Positions 7,128 through 14,303 of a DNA stretch of 38,688 bases are shown in pieces (positions within the stretch are counted from its first letter, which is position 1; each line of letters starts with the position of its first letter). A program made the position numbers and the translations under genes. Source of the stretch: Flavobacterium sp. (GTDB lineage: Bacteria > Bacteroidota > Bacteroidia > Flavobacteriales > Flavobacteriaceae); NCBI GenBank assembly GCA_027484725.1, contig JAIXSK010000008.1, positions 1-38,688 of the forward strand, written 5' to 3'. The notes beneath the pieces were generated by a model. The model searched no databases. It saw only the letters and a program-made list of their open reading frames with translations, and had not been told where the DNA came from.

Positions 7128-7441
7128 AATTTTATTTCACCGTAAATAATCCGGGGTTTTCCGATTTTGCACGCCGATGCGGCGCCGGCTGGCCGTCACA
7201 TTGACGATTCGCAATGTGCGCTTGACAGCCGATCCGCGCATCAAATAGCAAGGTTCCCGCTTCGTTGATGTCTGAACCAACCAGCGTGTGTCAATGCTCG
7301 CAACTAACCGAAAGTCACTGGCCTGTCACAATCTCGCCTTGGCGTTGACGTTTGTCAATAAAGGCGATTATACTTACTCGCAGATAATCCGCAATCATTA
7401 CGGATAATCTTGCGAAGACTAACCGACTAAAGGTAAGAACA
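7128..7441. promoter_or_regulatory. Divergent early control region
   Basis: This 314-bp gene-free stretch separates the leftward helicase operon from the rightward recombination operon. It holds CGGATTATTTACG in the helicase leader (7153-7141, minus) and a perfect dyad CACATTG-N8-CAATGTG (7197-7218). A second dyad TTGAC-GTTT-GTCAA (7345-7358) overlaps a rightward -35. A near-perfect pair of CGGATWATCT sites lies in opposite orientation at 7379-7391 and 7401-7414. Several TTGACA-like hexamers occur on both strands but no convincing leftward -10 is seen. No repressor gene lies here. Confidence 0.65.
7345..7374 (+). promoter_or_regulatory. Rightward early promoter
   Basis: TTGACG (7345-7350) and TATACT (7369-7374) are 18 bp apart, a strong sigma-70 match. 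The -35 is inside the dyad TTGAC-GTTT-GTCAA. The transcript would start near 7381 and its leader would carry the inverted CGGATWATCT pair before the ATG at 7442. Confidence 0.75.
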
Positions 7442-8761
7442 ATGAAACCAGGCGTATACACTGATATATCAAACAGCGACTACCACGGTGGCCCAGGCAT
7501 TTCCAAGTCTGGCCTGGACCTGATCCACCGTAGTCCACTGCACTACCAATTCGCTACCAGCGCAGCGAACGACAACGAACCTACGCCAGACCAGGCACTT
7601 GGTACCGCATTCCACGCGCTGCTGTTGGAACCGGCCGTGTTCGCGCAGACGTACTGCCTTGGCCTACGCCGCCAGGACGTGCCGGAAGCCATCGACGAAC
7701 GCGACGTGCTGGAAAAGATGGTCAGCGACCTGAACGCCAGCCGCGAAGCCGCTTTCGCTGACGCCATCCGCGACAAGGAACAGCTGGTGGTGATGATCCA
7801 GGCGCTGAACGCCACGCGCAAACCGAAGCTGCCGACCGGCGGCACAAAGGCCGAATTAGTCGACCGCATTCTGAACGAACAGCCGGTCGAAACCTACACG
7901 GCCGAACAGCTGGAAGGGATGAAGGCGCCAGAACTGAAGGCCATCATTGAACAGCTGAACGGCGACCGCACCGGCCTACTGTCCACCAATGGCAGCGTGT
8001 CCGACCTGGCAGCCACTCTGCGCGCCAATGGCGTCGAACTTACGCTGTGGTCTGAAATCTGCGACCAGGCGAAACAGGAAACCGGCGTGCCGTTTATTGG
8101 CAGCACCAGCGCCAGCCGTCACGAAATGGCAGCCTGGCTGCGCGCCAATGGTCAGCAGGTCACGCTGTGGTCTGACGTGCAGGCCGAATGGAACGCCAAC
8201 AACGCCGGCCGCATCGTGCTGGAAGACTCCACCTGGCAAACGCTGATGGCCATGCGCGATTCCGTCATGGCCCATCCGGTGGCCAACGCGCTGCTGACCG
8301 GCAAGCCTGGCGTCGCTGAACACTCAATCTACTGGATCGACGAACTGACCGGCGAACTGTGTCGCTGCCGGCCGGACTTCTGGCGCGAAGACGATATCTT
8401 CGTGGACGTGAAAACCACGAACGACGCCAGCCCTGAAGGGTTCGCCAAGTCGATGGTGAACTGGCGCTACGACGTCCAGGATCCGTTCTATCGTGACGGC
8501 TTCCGCGCTGCCACTGGCCGCGACCTGCGCGCCTTCGTGTTCCTGGCCGTAGAGAAGAAAGCCCCGTACGCGGTTGGCGTCTACGTGATGGATGCGGAAA
8601 GCATTGCACTTGGCCGCGCCCAGTACCGTGCCGACCTTCAGCGCTATGCCGAATGTAAGGCCGCCGACCAGTGGCCAGGCTATGGCGACAAGATCCAGAC
8701 AATCAGCCTGCCAGCCTGGCACGCGAACAAGAACGCTCACCTGTTGGATGCTGCCGAATGA
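7442..8761 (+). CDS. RecE-like 5'-3' exonuclease (DUF3799, PD-(D/E)XK) with inserted repeats
   Basis: A 439-residue RecE/exonuclease VIII-type nuclease. The N-terminus has GVYTDISNSDYHGGPGISKS and GTAFHALLLEP (residues 54-64), both typical of the RecE exonuclease core. The catalytic block is C-terminal: RPDFW (310-314), FVDVKTT (320-326, D-x-K) and YDVQDPFY (343-350, the Q-x-x-x-Y motif). Between about residues 75 and 258 is a long insertion. It contains a HeH/SAP-like segment (PTGGTKAELVDRIL) and two copies of a motif, LRANGVELTLWS and LRANGQQVTLWS, 40 residues apart. It should resect double-strand ends for annealing or recombination with the downstream ATPase and SSB. AAGG sits 10 bases before the ATG. 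Confidence 0.88.
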   Translation: MKPGVYTDISNSDYHGGPGISKSGLDLIHRSPLHYQFATSAANDNEPTPDQALGTAFHALLLEPAVFAQTYCLGLRRQDVPEAIDERDVLEKMVSDLNASREAAFADAIRDKEQLVVMIQALNATRKPKLPTGGTKAELVDRILNEQPVETYTAEQLEGMKAPELKAIIEQLNGDRTGLLSTNGSVSDLAATLRANGVELTLWSEICDQAKQETGVPFIGSTSASRHEMAAWLRANGQQVTLWSDVQAEWNANNAGRIVLEDSTWQTLMAMRDSVMAHPVANALLTGKPGVAEHSIYWIDELTGELCRCRPDFWREDDIFVDVKTTNDASPEGFAKSMVNWRYDVQDPFYRDGFRAATGRDLRAFVFLAVEKKAPYAVGVYVMDAESIALGRAQYRADLQRYAECKAADQWPGYGDKIQTISLPAWHANKNAHLLDAAE

Positions 8762-8895
8762 CCGCCAGCGAATTGCTGATCGTTTCCGCCGTGGTCCTTT
8801 TGGGCCACGATCTTCAACCCGGCCCACGGCTGTTGCTCGGCTCGATAGTCGGCACCTGGGGTCTAGTTTTCGCCATTGGCGATCTGTTTTTCTAA
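8758..8895 (+). CDS. Small two-helix membrane protein
   Basis: A 45-residue protein, almost entirely hydrophobic, with two segments (ELLIVSAVVLLG and LLLGSIVGTWGLVFAIGDLF) likely to span the membrane. The ATG overlaps the stop of the RecE-like gene as ATGA. No family is recognised. Its place between nuclease and ATPase genes of an early operon argues against a holin, although size and topology would allow one. Confidence 0.6.
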   Translation: MTASELLIVSAVVLLGHDLQPGPRLLLGSIVGTWGLVFAIGDLFF

Positions 8896-8904
8896 GGAAT
8901 TGCA

Positions 8905-9891
8905 ATGAGTATATTTAAGATTGAAGAAGCGCACCGCGAAGGTGCCAGACTAGTGATCGGCCTGGCCGGCGTATCGGGTAGCGGTAAAACGCGTTCGGCG
9001 CTGGAACTGGCTTGGGGTATGGCCAACTATGACAGTAAGAAAGTTGGATTCATCGACACGGAAAACCGCCGTGGCCGGTTGTATGCTGACGTTCTGAAAG
9101 ACCAGCAAGGTAACATCCACCGTTTCTTAATCGGCGACCTGATCCCGCCGTTCAGTCCTGCGCGGTATGTCGAAGCAATCAACGCCTTCGTGAATGCCGG
9201 CGTCGAAGTACTGGTGATTGATAGCGTGTCGCATGAGTACGAAGGCACTGGTGGCGTCGAAGACATTGCCAACGCCCTGGTGAATGGCAAGGCGCCAAAG
9301 GCTGGCCGCTGGAACTTGGCCAAGGCTGAACACAAAAAGTTCATGAACGCCATGTTGCAGTCGCCGCTGCATATCATCTGCTGCGTTCGTGCGCGTTCTA
9401 AGGTGAAGATCGAAAAGAAAGGCGGCGAAACCGTCTACGAAGACCAGGGTGTCCAGCCAGTTCAGGAAAAGAACTTTTCGTTCGAACTGACCGCCAGCAT
9501 GATGATGTGGAACAGCGGCCGCCAGCGCGACGTGCTGAAATGTCCTGAAGAACTGGCGCCAATCTTTGGCCAGTCTGGCACAATGGCTGAAGGCTATCTA
9601 ACTGCACAGCATGGCCAAATGCTGCGCGAATGGATTGATGGCGGCGGTAAGATTGATCCAGAAGTCCAGCGCGCATGGGACCACCTGGCCATGACGTGCG
9701 AACAGGGCCTGGCTGCGCTACAGGCTGCCTGGCGTTCACTGCCTGACCATATCCGCAAAGCGATAGATCCAAACGGCTGTCCACCGTCGCTGAAAGAATC
9801 AGCAATGGCGTTCGACCAGCAGGCCACCATGTTGGCCAGCGGCCAAACTCAGGACGTCGAAGACCTCAACAACCTGGTAATAGGTAACTAA
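8905..9891 (+). CDS. Sak4-like RecA-fold ATPase (single-strand annealing/recombination)
   Basis: A 328-residue ATPase with a RecA-like core of the AAA_24/Sak4 type. The Walker A is GVSGSGKT at 22-29, a DTEN motif (51-54) follows strand 2, and the Walker B is VEVLVIDSVSHEY near 100-112. A GRWNLAKAEHKKFMNAML helix and the HIICCVRAR strand, with its terminal Arg, complete the core. The C-terminal third is helical and of unknown role. In many phages Sak4 takes the place of RecT next to an exonuclease and SSB, which is exactly the context here. TAAGGA before the ATG is a good ribosome site. The assignment to Sak4 rather than another phage nucleotide-binding ATPase rests on motifs and neighbours. 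Confidence 0.8.
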   Translation: MSIFKIEEAHREGARLVIGLAGVSGSGKTRSALELAWGMANYDSKKVGFIDTENRRGRLYADVLKDQQGNIHRFLIGDLIPPFSPARYVEAINAFVNAGVEVLVIDSVSHEYEGTGGVEDIANALVNGKAPKAGRWNLAKAEHKKFMNAMLQSPLHIICCVRARSKVKIEKKGGETVYEDQGVQPVQEKNFSFELTASMMMWNSGRQRDVLKCPEELAPIFGQSGTMAEGYLTAQHGQMLREWIDGGGKIDPEVQRAWDHLAMTCEQGLAALQAAWRSLPDHIRKAIDPNGCPPSLKESAMAFDQQATMLASGQTQDVEDLNNLVIGN

Positions 9892-9892
9892 A

Positions 9893-10114
9893 ATGTCCAA
9901 CGACAAAGTATTCCTGACGCCGGCGCAGCTGGTCCAGCGCTGGAACAACTCAATTGCGCTTCAGACGCTAAGCAATTGGCGTCATAAGAAGCAAGGGCCA
10001 GACTTTCAAAAACTCGGCAGCCGCGTGCTGTACCCGCTCGACAAGGTGATCGAATGGGAACAGGCGAACCAGGTAGCCGTGAACGACAACAGCAAGGCGG
10101 TGAAGCATGGCTGA
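9893..10114 (+). CDS. MerR/AlpA-type small DNA-binding protein, possible excisionase
   Basis: A 73-residue protein with a winged-helix excisionase/MerR-like domain: LTPAQLVQRWNNSIALQTLS then NWRHKKQGPDFQKLGSRVLY, where the wing and recognition helix fall, and PLDKVIEWEQ. Proteins of this kind act as excisionases or as small transcription factors. A tyrosine integrase is present in the window, so this is the best candidate for its Xis. It starts 1 bp after the ATPase stop. The C-terminus again has VNDN. Confidence 0.72.
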   Translation: MSNDKVFLTPAQLVQRWNNSIALQTLSNWRHKKQGPDFQKLGSRVLYPLDKVIEWEQANQVAVNDNSKAVKHG

Positions 10115-10319
10115 TTTGCTCGACCTGGCTGCTGAACAACAGGCACTGGTCGAAGAAGCGCAGATCCAGCGAATTCGAAATCAGGCTGGCCCCATTGGGG
10201 CCGGCTACTGCCTGAACTGCGGTGAAATCCTGGCGCCGGCGAACAGCTTTTGCGACCAGGATTGCCGCGACGATCACAACAAACGCCAACGGATGAAAGG
10301 ATATGCGCAAATGGTTTGA
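10107..10319 (+). CDS. Small zinc-finger protein (DksA/DUF2116-like)
   Basis: A 70-residue protein with one four-cysteine zinc site: YCLNCGEILAPANSFCDQDC, followed by a basic helix RDDHNKRQRM. This CxxC-N13-CxxxC pattern is found in phage DUF2116-like and TraR/DksA-like zinc proteins. It may bind RNA polymerase or nucleic acid; no partner can be named. It overlaps the 3' end of the previous gene by 8 bases. Confidence 0.7.
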   Translation: MADLLDLAAEQQALVEEAQIQRIRNQAGPIGAGYCLNCGEILAPANSFCDQDCRDDHNKRQRMKGYAQMV

Positions 10320-10485
10320 ACGCCTGGTGTCGCGGTTCTTGCGCTGGCTGGTATCAGTACCAATGCCAGACGCACCAAGACCAGCCGAACGAAGGCTGCC
10401 AGATTCGAAGAAAACGAAAACAGCAGCACAGTTAAAACGAGAAGCGCGCAAGCGCCGGAACATAGAGAAGCGAGAAAAGCGATGA
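10303..10485 (+). CDS. Small basic protein of unknown function
   Basis: A 60-residue protein with an amphipathic or membrane-associating N-terminus (MRKWFERLVSRFLRWLVSV), a Pro-rich linker and a strongly basic C-terminus ([16 protein letters not shown]) that could bind nucleic acid. AAAGG lies just before the ATG. It overlaps the zinc-finger gene by 17 bases. No family is recognised. Confidence 0.55.
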   Translation: MRKWFERLVSRFLRWLVSVPMPDAPRPAERRLPDSKKTKTAAQLKREARKRRNIEKREKR

Positions 10486-10616
10486 AAGAATTTGTGAAAA
10501 AGGTTGCAAAGGACCTGTCTGATGGATTGACCTTGTTCTGGGCCTGGATTTGGCTTGGTGCTGGTATGTTGACTGGTGCGTCCTTGTTGGTTTCAGTTTT
10601 TGGTGGGGTGAATTAG
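10482..10616 (+). CDS. Small single-span membrane protein
   Basis: A 44-residue reading frame, [15 protein letters not shown] then one hydrophobic segment ([20 protein letters not shown]) to the TAG at 10614-10616. The ATG overlaps the preceding stop as ATGA, and SSB starts 1 bp after its stop, so the spacing supports a real gene. A basic N-terminus followed by one span suggests N-in topology. Function unknown. Confidence 0.55.
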   Translation: MKEFVKKVAKDLSDGLTLFWAWIWLGAGMLTGASLLVSVFGGVN

Positions 10617-10617
10617 T

Positions 10618-11283
10618 ATGGCACGCGGAATAAACAAAGTAATTTTGATTGGTAATTTGGGTGCCGACCCTGAAATTCGGTATCTAAACACTGGTGGCGC
10701 AGTGGCCAATATCACGGTGGCCACGTCGGAAAGCTGGACTGACAAACAAACCGGCGAAAAGAAGGAATCCGTTGAATGGCATAAATGCGTTGCTTACCAG
10801 CGCACCGCCGAAATCATTGGTGAATATACGCGCAAAGGTTCGAAGGTCTACATCGAAGGCAAGCTGAAAACCCGCAAGTGGACGGATCAGCAAGGCGTCG
10901 AACGGTACACGACCGAAGTGATTATCGACGAACTGCAGCTGCTGGATGGTCGCCAGGATAACCAAGGCGCCGCACCAGCTGGCCAACAGCAGCAAAGCCG
11001 GCCGGCACAGCAGAACGCCCCACAAGGCGGCTACAATCAGACGGCACGGCCACAGGGCCAACAGTCGCCACAAGGCGGCTATAACCGGCCACAGCAGACG
11101 CAGGGCCACTATCACGCCAACGGTTCAGCGCTGCCGAATACGCACCAGCCGCAGCAGCAGCGGCCGTACAATCAGCCAGCAACGAACGCGGTGCAGCAAG
11201 GCGGGTTCAATCAGCCACAGCAGGGGTTCAATCAGGCGCAAGGTGGCCCGGTGCCGGACTTCGACGAAGAAATACCATTCTAG
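10618..11283 (+). CDS. ssb: Single-stranded DNA-binding protein
   Basis: A 221-residue SSB. The OB fold covers residues 1-110, beginning [20 protein letters not shown] with the family motifs [29 protein letters not shown] and [16 protein letters not shown] long Gln/Gly/Pro linker (about 115-205) follows, and the acidic C-terminal tip PDFDEEIPF is the docking peptide for partner enzymes. It is the last gene of the rightward operon and probably coats single strands made by the RecE-like nuclease. The length is somewhat above the usual 160-180 because of the linker. It starts 1 bp after the upstream TAG. Confidence 0.97.
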   Translation: MARGINKVILIGNLGADPEIRYLNTGGAVANITVATSESWTDKQTGEKKESVEWHKCVAYQRTAEIIGEYTRKGSKVYIEGKLKTRKWTDQQGVERYTTEVIIDELQLLDGRQDNQGAAPAGQQQQSRPAQQNAPQGGYNQTARPQGQQSPQGGYNRPQQTQGHYHANGSALPNTHQPQQQRPYNQPATNAVQQGGFNQPQQGFNQAQGGPVPDFDEEIPF

Positions 11284-11291
11284 CAACGACA

Positions 11292-11315
11292 AACCCGCCA
11301 ATCGGCGGGTTTTTT
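11292..11315. terminator. Bidirectional terminator between convergent operons
   Basis: AACCCGCC (11292-11299) and GGCGGGTT (11304-11311) pair perfectly around AATC; TTTTTT follows on the plus strand and a shorter TTTGT on the minus strand. It ends the ssb operon rightward and can end the fibre cluster leftward, whose last stop is at 11316. Confidence 0.9.
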
Positions 11316-11591
11316 CTAACGGTCTTCGACCGCAAGGGTAATGGTTCGGCTGTCCGTTCGGCCCTGGTTCGTCGTGATGGTGTTGGTCAGCTTGTAGCTG
11401 TTGCCCTTCTTTCCACCAGCAGCAAAAACCGACGTCACGCCGCCGCTGATTTGCTGCCTGGTCAACGTCAGCCCTTGCGCCGTCCAAGTGCTGGTTTCGA
11501 TTGTCTCGCCAGAGGCCAGCCAACCATTGGCCAGCCAGTCGAACCCGTAATCCAGGTTCGCGCCTGGTGCGTGTGTGAATGTCTCAATCAT
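11316..11591 (-). CDS. Small Ig-like structural protein (fibre-tail adaptor-like)
   Basis: A 91-residue beta-rich protein with the pattern YGFDWLANGWLASGETIETS, TWTAQGLTLT, KLTNTITTNQGRTDSRTITL. This matches a common small phage structural protein with one Ig-like domain, often called fibre-tail adaptor and found beside fibre genes. The ATG overlaps the stop of the repeat fibre as ATGA. It is the last gene of the leftward cluster, with the shared terminator just after it. The family name is from memory; the fold and context are visible. Confidence 0.65.
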   Translation of the reverse strand: MIETFTHAPGANLDYGFDWLANGWLASGETIETSTWTAQGLTLTRQQISGGVTSVFAAGGKKGNSYKLTNTITTNQGRTDSRTITLAVEDR

Positions 11592-12925
11592 GCGTTGCCC
11601 CTTACAATCTGGATCCGGCCTTCGCGGTCGATGGCTGTAATTCGTTCGTCGCCAAAAACGGCGGTGATTCGTGTTTCCCTAGTCACGTAGACCGTGCGCA
11701 ATTCATCCAGCAGGTAGCCGGTATCGACGTTGCCCAGGACTGCCGTTGCCGACGAACTGGACACCGCCGACGCCTGCAGCTGAATGGACGTAGACAGCGC
11801 CGCACTGGCCTGGCTTTGGCCAACAGCGTTCGCTGTCAGCTGAATTCCGGTGGTAAGCTGTGCGCTGGCTGACGACACCGACACTGCCGCCGCTGCCAGT
11901 TGCGCAGCTGTGCCGGCCAGTGATGCCGTTGCGGTCGATTGCGAAATCGCCGCGGCCGCCAGTCGGATCTGCGTGGTCAAACTGGCCGTGGCCGTCGATT
12001 GCCCCACAGCGCTGGCAGCTAACCGGATCTGCGTCGTCAGTGCCGCCGTTGCCGTGCTGGTGGACGTGGCATTGGCCTGCAAGCCAGAACCGCCAGTGGT
12101 CAGTGATGCCGTGGCAGTGGACTGGCCAACAGCAGCGGCCTGCAATCGGATCCCTGTGGTCAGCTGTGCCGATGCGCTCGAAACACCAGCCGCATTACCA
12201 GCAAGCGGAATTCCCGTGGTCAGACTCGCCGTACAACTGGACACGCCAACAGCAGCAGCCGCCAGCGCTATGGCTGTGGTCAGTGCAGCGGTTGCTGTTG
12301 ATGTGCTGGTGGCGTTGGCAGCAAGCGCAGCGCCAGTACCGCCGCTGCTGTAGAAAACCCACTCTGAATCGTTAGCTGGCCATGTGCCGACCTGCGTGCC
12401 GTTTTGACTACTAACGGTGTCAAACAGCGTTGTGCCGCTGCTAGTCCCTAACGGGTCGTAGTATCGCGTTGCAGATGCGCCTCCGTTTGTGCTGATTGCA
12501 ACGTAATAATAACCGCCACGAAAAGCCTCCGTTGTTGAGTTGGCAAACCTTCCAATACAGTCAATAGTTAGGCTGCCGTTGTTGGATACGGAGCCTAGTG
12601 AAACGCCATCAAGCACGCACCCCCACGTTGTTGAAGTGAGTTTAGTGAATCGTATTGTAAAAATAGTACCGACTGACGGCTGCGTGTAGCCAGACGTTAT
12701 CAAGCTACTAGCCGCTGGTGTTCTAAAAAGTATTTGTGTCGGCGACAGCTCAACTAGTTGGCCAAAACCGCCCTGTAATCCAACTAAGCGATAGTTACCG
12801 CTCGGGTTGCCAGCGTTCGCAACCGCTTTAATCTCGATGTAATCACCAACCGTTGCACCTATAGTGATTGACGGTATATTTATCGCAGCGCTGGCTGATG
12901 ATGCGTTATTTAGGTAATACGCCAT
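11588..12925 (-). CDS. Repeat-containing fibre/adhesin
   Basis: A 445-residue protein. Residues 1-195 look like a jelly-roll or LamG-like domain (VGDYIEIKAVANAG, WGCVLDGVSLGSV, GGYYYVAISTNGG). Residues 201-401 are ten tandem 20- to 21-residue repeats of the form LxAxAVGQSTATASLTTxI. The last about 45 residues (GYLLDELRTVYVTRETRITA...) are a different beta-rich cap that may contact the next protein. It is probably an elongated receptor-binding or decoration fibre. The N-terminal part is visibly more AT-rich than the repeats, which suggests a swapped domain. It starts 2 bp after the upstream TAG. Confidence 0.75.
   Translation of the reverse strand: MAYYLNNASSASAAINIPSITIGATVGDYIEIKAVANAGNPSGNYRLVGLQGGFGQLVELSPTQILFRTPAASSLITSGYTQPSVGTIFTIRFTKLTSTTWGCVLDGVSLGSVSNNGSLTIDCIGRFANSTTEAFRGGYYYVAISTNGGASATRYYDPLGTSSGTTLFDTVSSQNGTQVGTWPANDSEWVFYSSGGTGAALAANATSTSTATAALTTAIALAAAAVGVSSCTASLTTGIPLAGNAAGVSSASAQLTTGIRLQAAAVGQSTATASLTTGGSGLQANATSTSTATAALTTQIRLAASAVGQSTATASLTTQIRLAAAAISQSTATASLAGTAAQLAAAAVSVSSASAQLTTGIQLTANAVGQSQASAALSTSIQLQASAVSSSSATAVLGNVDTGYLLDELRTVYVTRETRITAVFGDERITAIDREGRIQIVRGNA
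11723..12325 (-). repeat. Ten in-frame ~60-bp coding repeats
   Basis: Ten consecutive units of 20 (twice 21) codons encode Leu-x-Ala-x-Ala-Val/Ala-x-x-Ser-x-Ala-Thr-Ala-x-Leu-Thr-Thr-x-Ile. The units vary in DNA sequence but keep the frame, so the repeat is under protein-level selection. Copy number may change by recombination. Confidence 0.85.
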
Positions 12926-12927
12926 AA

Positions 12928-13566
12928 CTAACTCACCACTACATCAAGCGCATACTCGCACCGCCACCGATACGAGCGACCAGCTTTGGTAGGTATCGCT
13001 GCTTGATACTCGCCAACCAGCTCAATGCCGTGAACCGCTGTGCTGTGTCGCCAGTCGGACAGCGAGCCGTCAGGCAGTACGTCTTGGTGTTGGATAACGA
13101 TATGCGTTGATTCTGGCGCTTTGGTTTTTAGCCAGATGTTGACCACGCTGTTTGATGTTGCGAGCGGCTGCCAGTCCATACCGCCGAAATAATCTGCGCA
13201 ATCTTCGCGTGTGATCTCAAACTGCGGTTTCTCGTACGTCGCCAACTGCAAGAACAGCGCGTATTCGTCCGGCGTGACCAGTTGCGCATTGACGGCCTTC
13301 TGCAGCAGGTCATGGACGTCAGTCGCTGCAAGATTGAACGCATAATCCGGCAGCGTCATATACCGGAAGCCGGTCAGCAGCGCCGTGCGCAATTCCGAAT
13401 CCGGCGCATTGTCCAGCCGGTACTGCAAACCACCAGCAAGAATGGCCACCACGTTGCGCAGGTTCTCGCCAAAAATGGCGCCGACAACGTTCACTTTCGG
13501 CTGGTTAGCGACGATCTCGCTGTACGGTTTGCCCCGTTGGCTTTCCAGATATGCTTGCTTGGTCAT
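12928..13566 (-). CDS. Phage structural protein of unknown function
   Basis: A 212-residue protein with no recognised domain. Residues 1-110 are helical (NLRNVVAILAGGLQYRLDNA, DVHDLLQKAVNAQLVTPDEY). The C-terminal part is beta-rich with many Trp/Tyr (GMDWQPLATSNSVVNIWLKT, RSYRWRCEYALDVVVS), like a tail- or fibre-associated protein. It sits between the frameshifted gene and the repeat fibre in the late-strand cluster. A chaperone or adaptor of the fibre is possible. Its ATG lies inside the 3' end of the upstream gene, overlapping by 62 bases. Confidence 0.65.
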   Translation of the reverse strand: MTKQAYLESQRGKPYSEIVANQPKVNVVGAIFGENLRNVVAILAGGLQYRLDNAPDSELRTALLTGFRYMTLPDYAFNLAATDVHDLLQKAVNAQLVTPDEYALFLQLATYEKPQFEITREDCADYFGGMDWQPLATSNSVVNIWLKTKAPESTHIVIQHQDVLPDGSLSDWRHSTAVHGIELVGEYQAAIPTKAGRSYRWRCEYALDVVVS

Positions 13567-13790
13567 TCAATCGATCCCACTCAATATTTTTGCGGCAGTG
13601 GTCACGCTCCCACGGCCGGAAAATCCAGTTGATGCAGCGTTCCAGCAGCAGGTACTTGCGACTGCCGGTGGTCATGGCTTTGTAGCCAACGTGGCCTGAT
13701 ATCGTCTGGTCTTCGTGCGTGTTGAAAAATCCAGACGGCAAACAGCTGGTCAATTAAGACCAGCGTTCGCCAAACCTTGCCGCGCCGCAA
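13505..13790 (-). pseudogene. Frameshifted phage membrane-type protein (or +1 programmed shift)
   Basis: Two overlapping frames each carry half of what looks like one small phage protein. From a TTG at 13790, directly after the upstream stop, frame one gives RRGKVWRTLVLIDQLFAVWI. After the T5 run at 13729-13725, the +1 frame continues FNTHEDQTISGHVGYKAM and ERCINWIFRPWERDHCRKNI to the stop at 13505. The IDQL...DETIS...W...DHC pattern is familiar from a short tail-operon protein of many phages, from memory. It may be a true indel, a sequencing error in the T run, or recoding. The +1 half alone could start from the TTG at 13753. Confidence 0.55.
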
Positions 13791-14231
13791 TTAGTTGTCT
13801 TCTTGGTAGGTGAATGCACCGGCCGCGAACGACGGCGCCGGATCGGCGTTGTTCACCGTCTTGGCAGTGGTCAGCGCTGAATACACCAGCAGGTTGCCGC
13901 CAGTTGCCGCATCCCACACCCCCATGCCGACGATCGAACCCCAGTTTGCGGTCGGCGCGGGGAACGTGATCGTGTTGTTGTTCGACGTGGTGCCACCAGT
14001 GCCAGAACTGGCCGTGGTTGAACCAGCCGACTGTGTGCCAGCGAAGTTCGCCAAACTGGCCGTCACCGCTACGCGTGCATACGAACCGCCAGACACTTCA
14101 GTCAGCGTGCCAGCGTCGTTGGCGTTGGCCGTCAACAGGCCAAAGTACAGCGTTGCAGGTGGCGTGAAAGTCTGACCGCGAAACAGCCAGTCAATGATTT
14201 TGTTTTCTAGGTAGTCGGATTTTGCAGCCAT
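13791..14231 (-). CDS. Small beta-rich phage tail/fibre protein
   Basis: A 146-residue protein with the typical start MAAKSDYLENKIIDWLFRGQ, then LYFGLLTANANDAGTLTEV, SYARVAVTASLANFAGTQ and WGSIVGMGVWDAATGGNLL. This pattern is common in phages: a short N-terminal helix that anchors it, then a beta sandwich exposed on the particle. No enzyme motif. It is the first gene of the fibre cluster, 55 bp downstream of one copy of the 17-bp late element (14287-14303), which suggests its own transcription start. Confidence 0.7.
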   Translation of the reverse strand: MAAKSDYLENKIIDWLFRGQTFTPPATLYFGLLTANANDAGTLTEVSGGSYARVAVTASLANFAGTQSAGSTTASSGTGGTTSNNNTITFPAPTANWGSIVGMGVWDAATGGNLLVYSALTTAKTVNNADPAPSFAAGAFTYQEDN

Positions 14232-14286
14232 TTGGTCAGCCCTCTGAATGAATCAAAGGGCATGATCCGACCTGCTTAGTGGCCTA

Positions 14287-14303
14287 TCCTCTTGGGACTT
14301 TTC
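14287..14303 (-). promoter_or_regulatory. Late element copy 1 (before the fibre cluster)
   Basis: GAAAAGTCCCAAGAGGA on the minus strand. It overlaps the last two bases of the integrase stop codon and lies 55 bp before the ATG at 14231. One of five copies of GAAAWNWCCCAAGAGGA, all on the late strand. Function as promoter or activator site is inferred. Confidence 0.55.

Noticed and set aside
8758..8895. Two-span 45-residue protein as holin
   Set aside because: It is in the early recombination operon with no endolysin next to it; size alone is not enough.
11723..12325. Regular ~60-bp repeats that could be a CRISPR array
   Set aside because: There are no unique spacers, the whole unit repeats in frame, and the protein pattern is kept while DNA varies. 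It is a coding repeat.
11588..12925. Diversity-generating retroelement acting on a fibre gene
   Set aside because: No reverse transcriptase and no template repeat with adenine changes are visible in the window.
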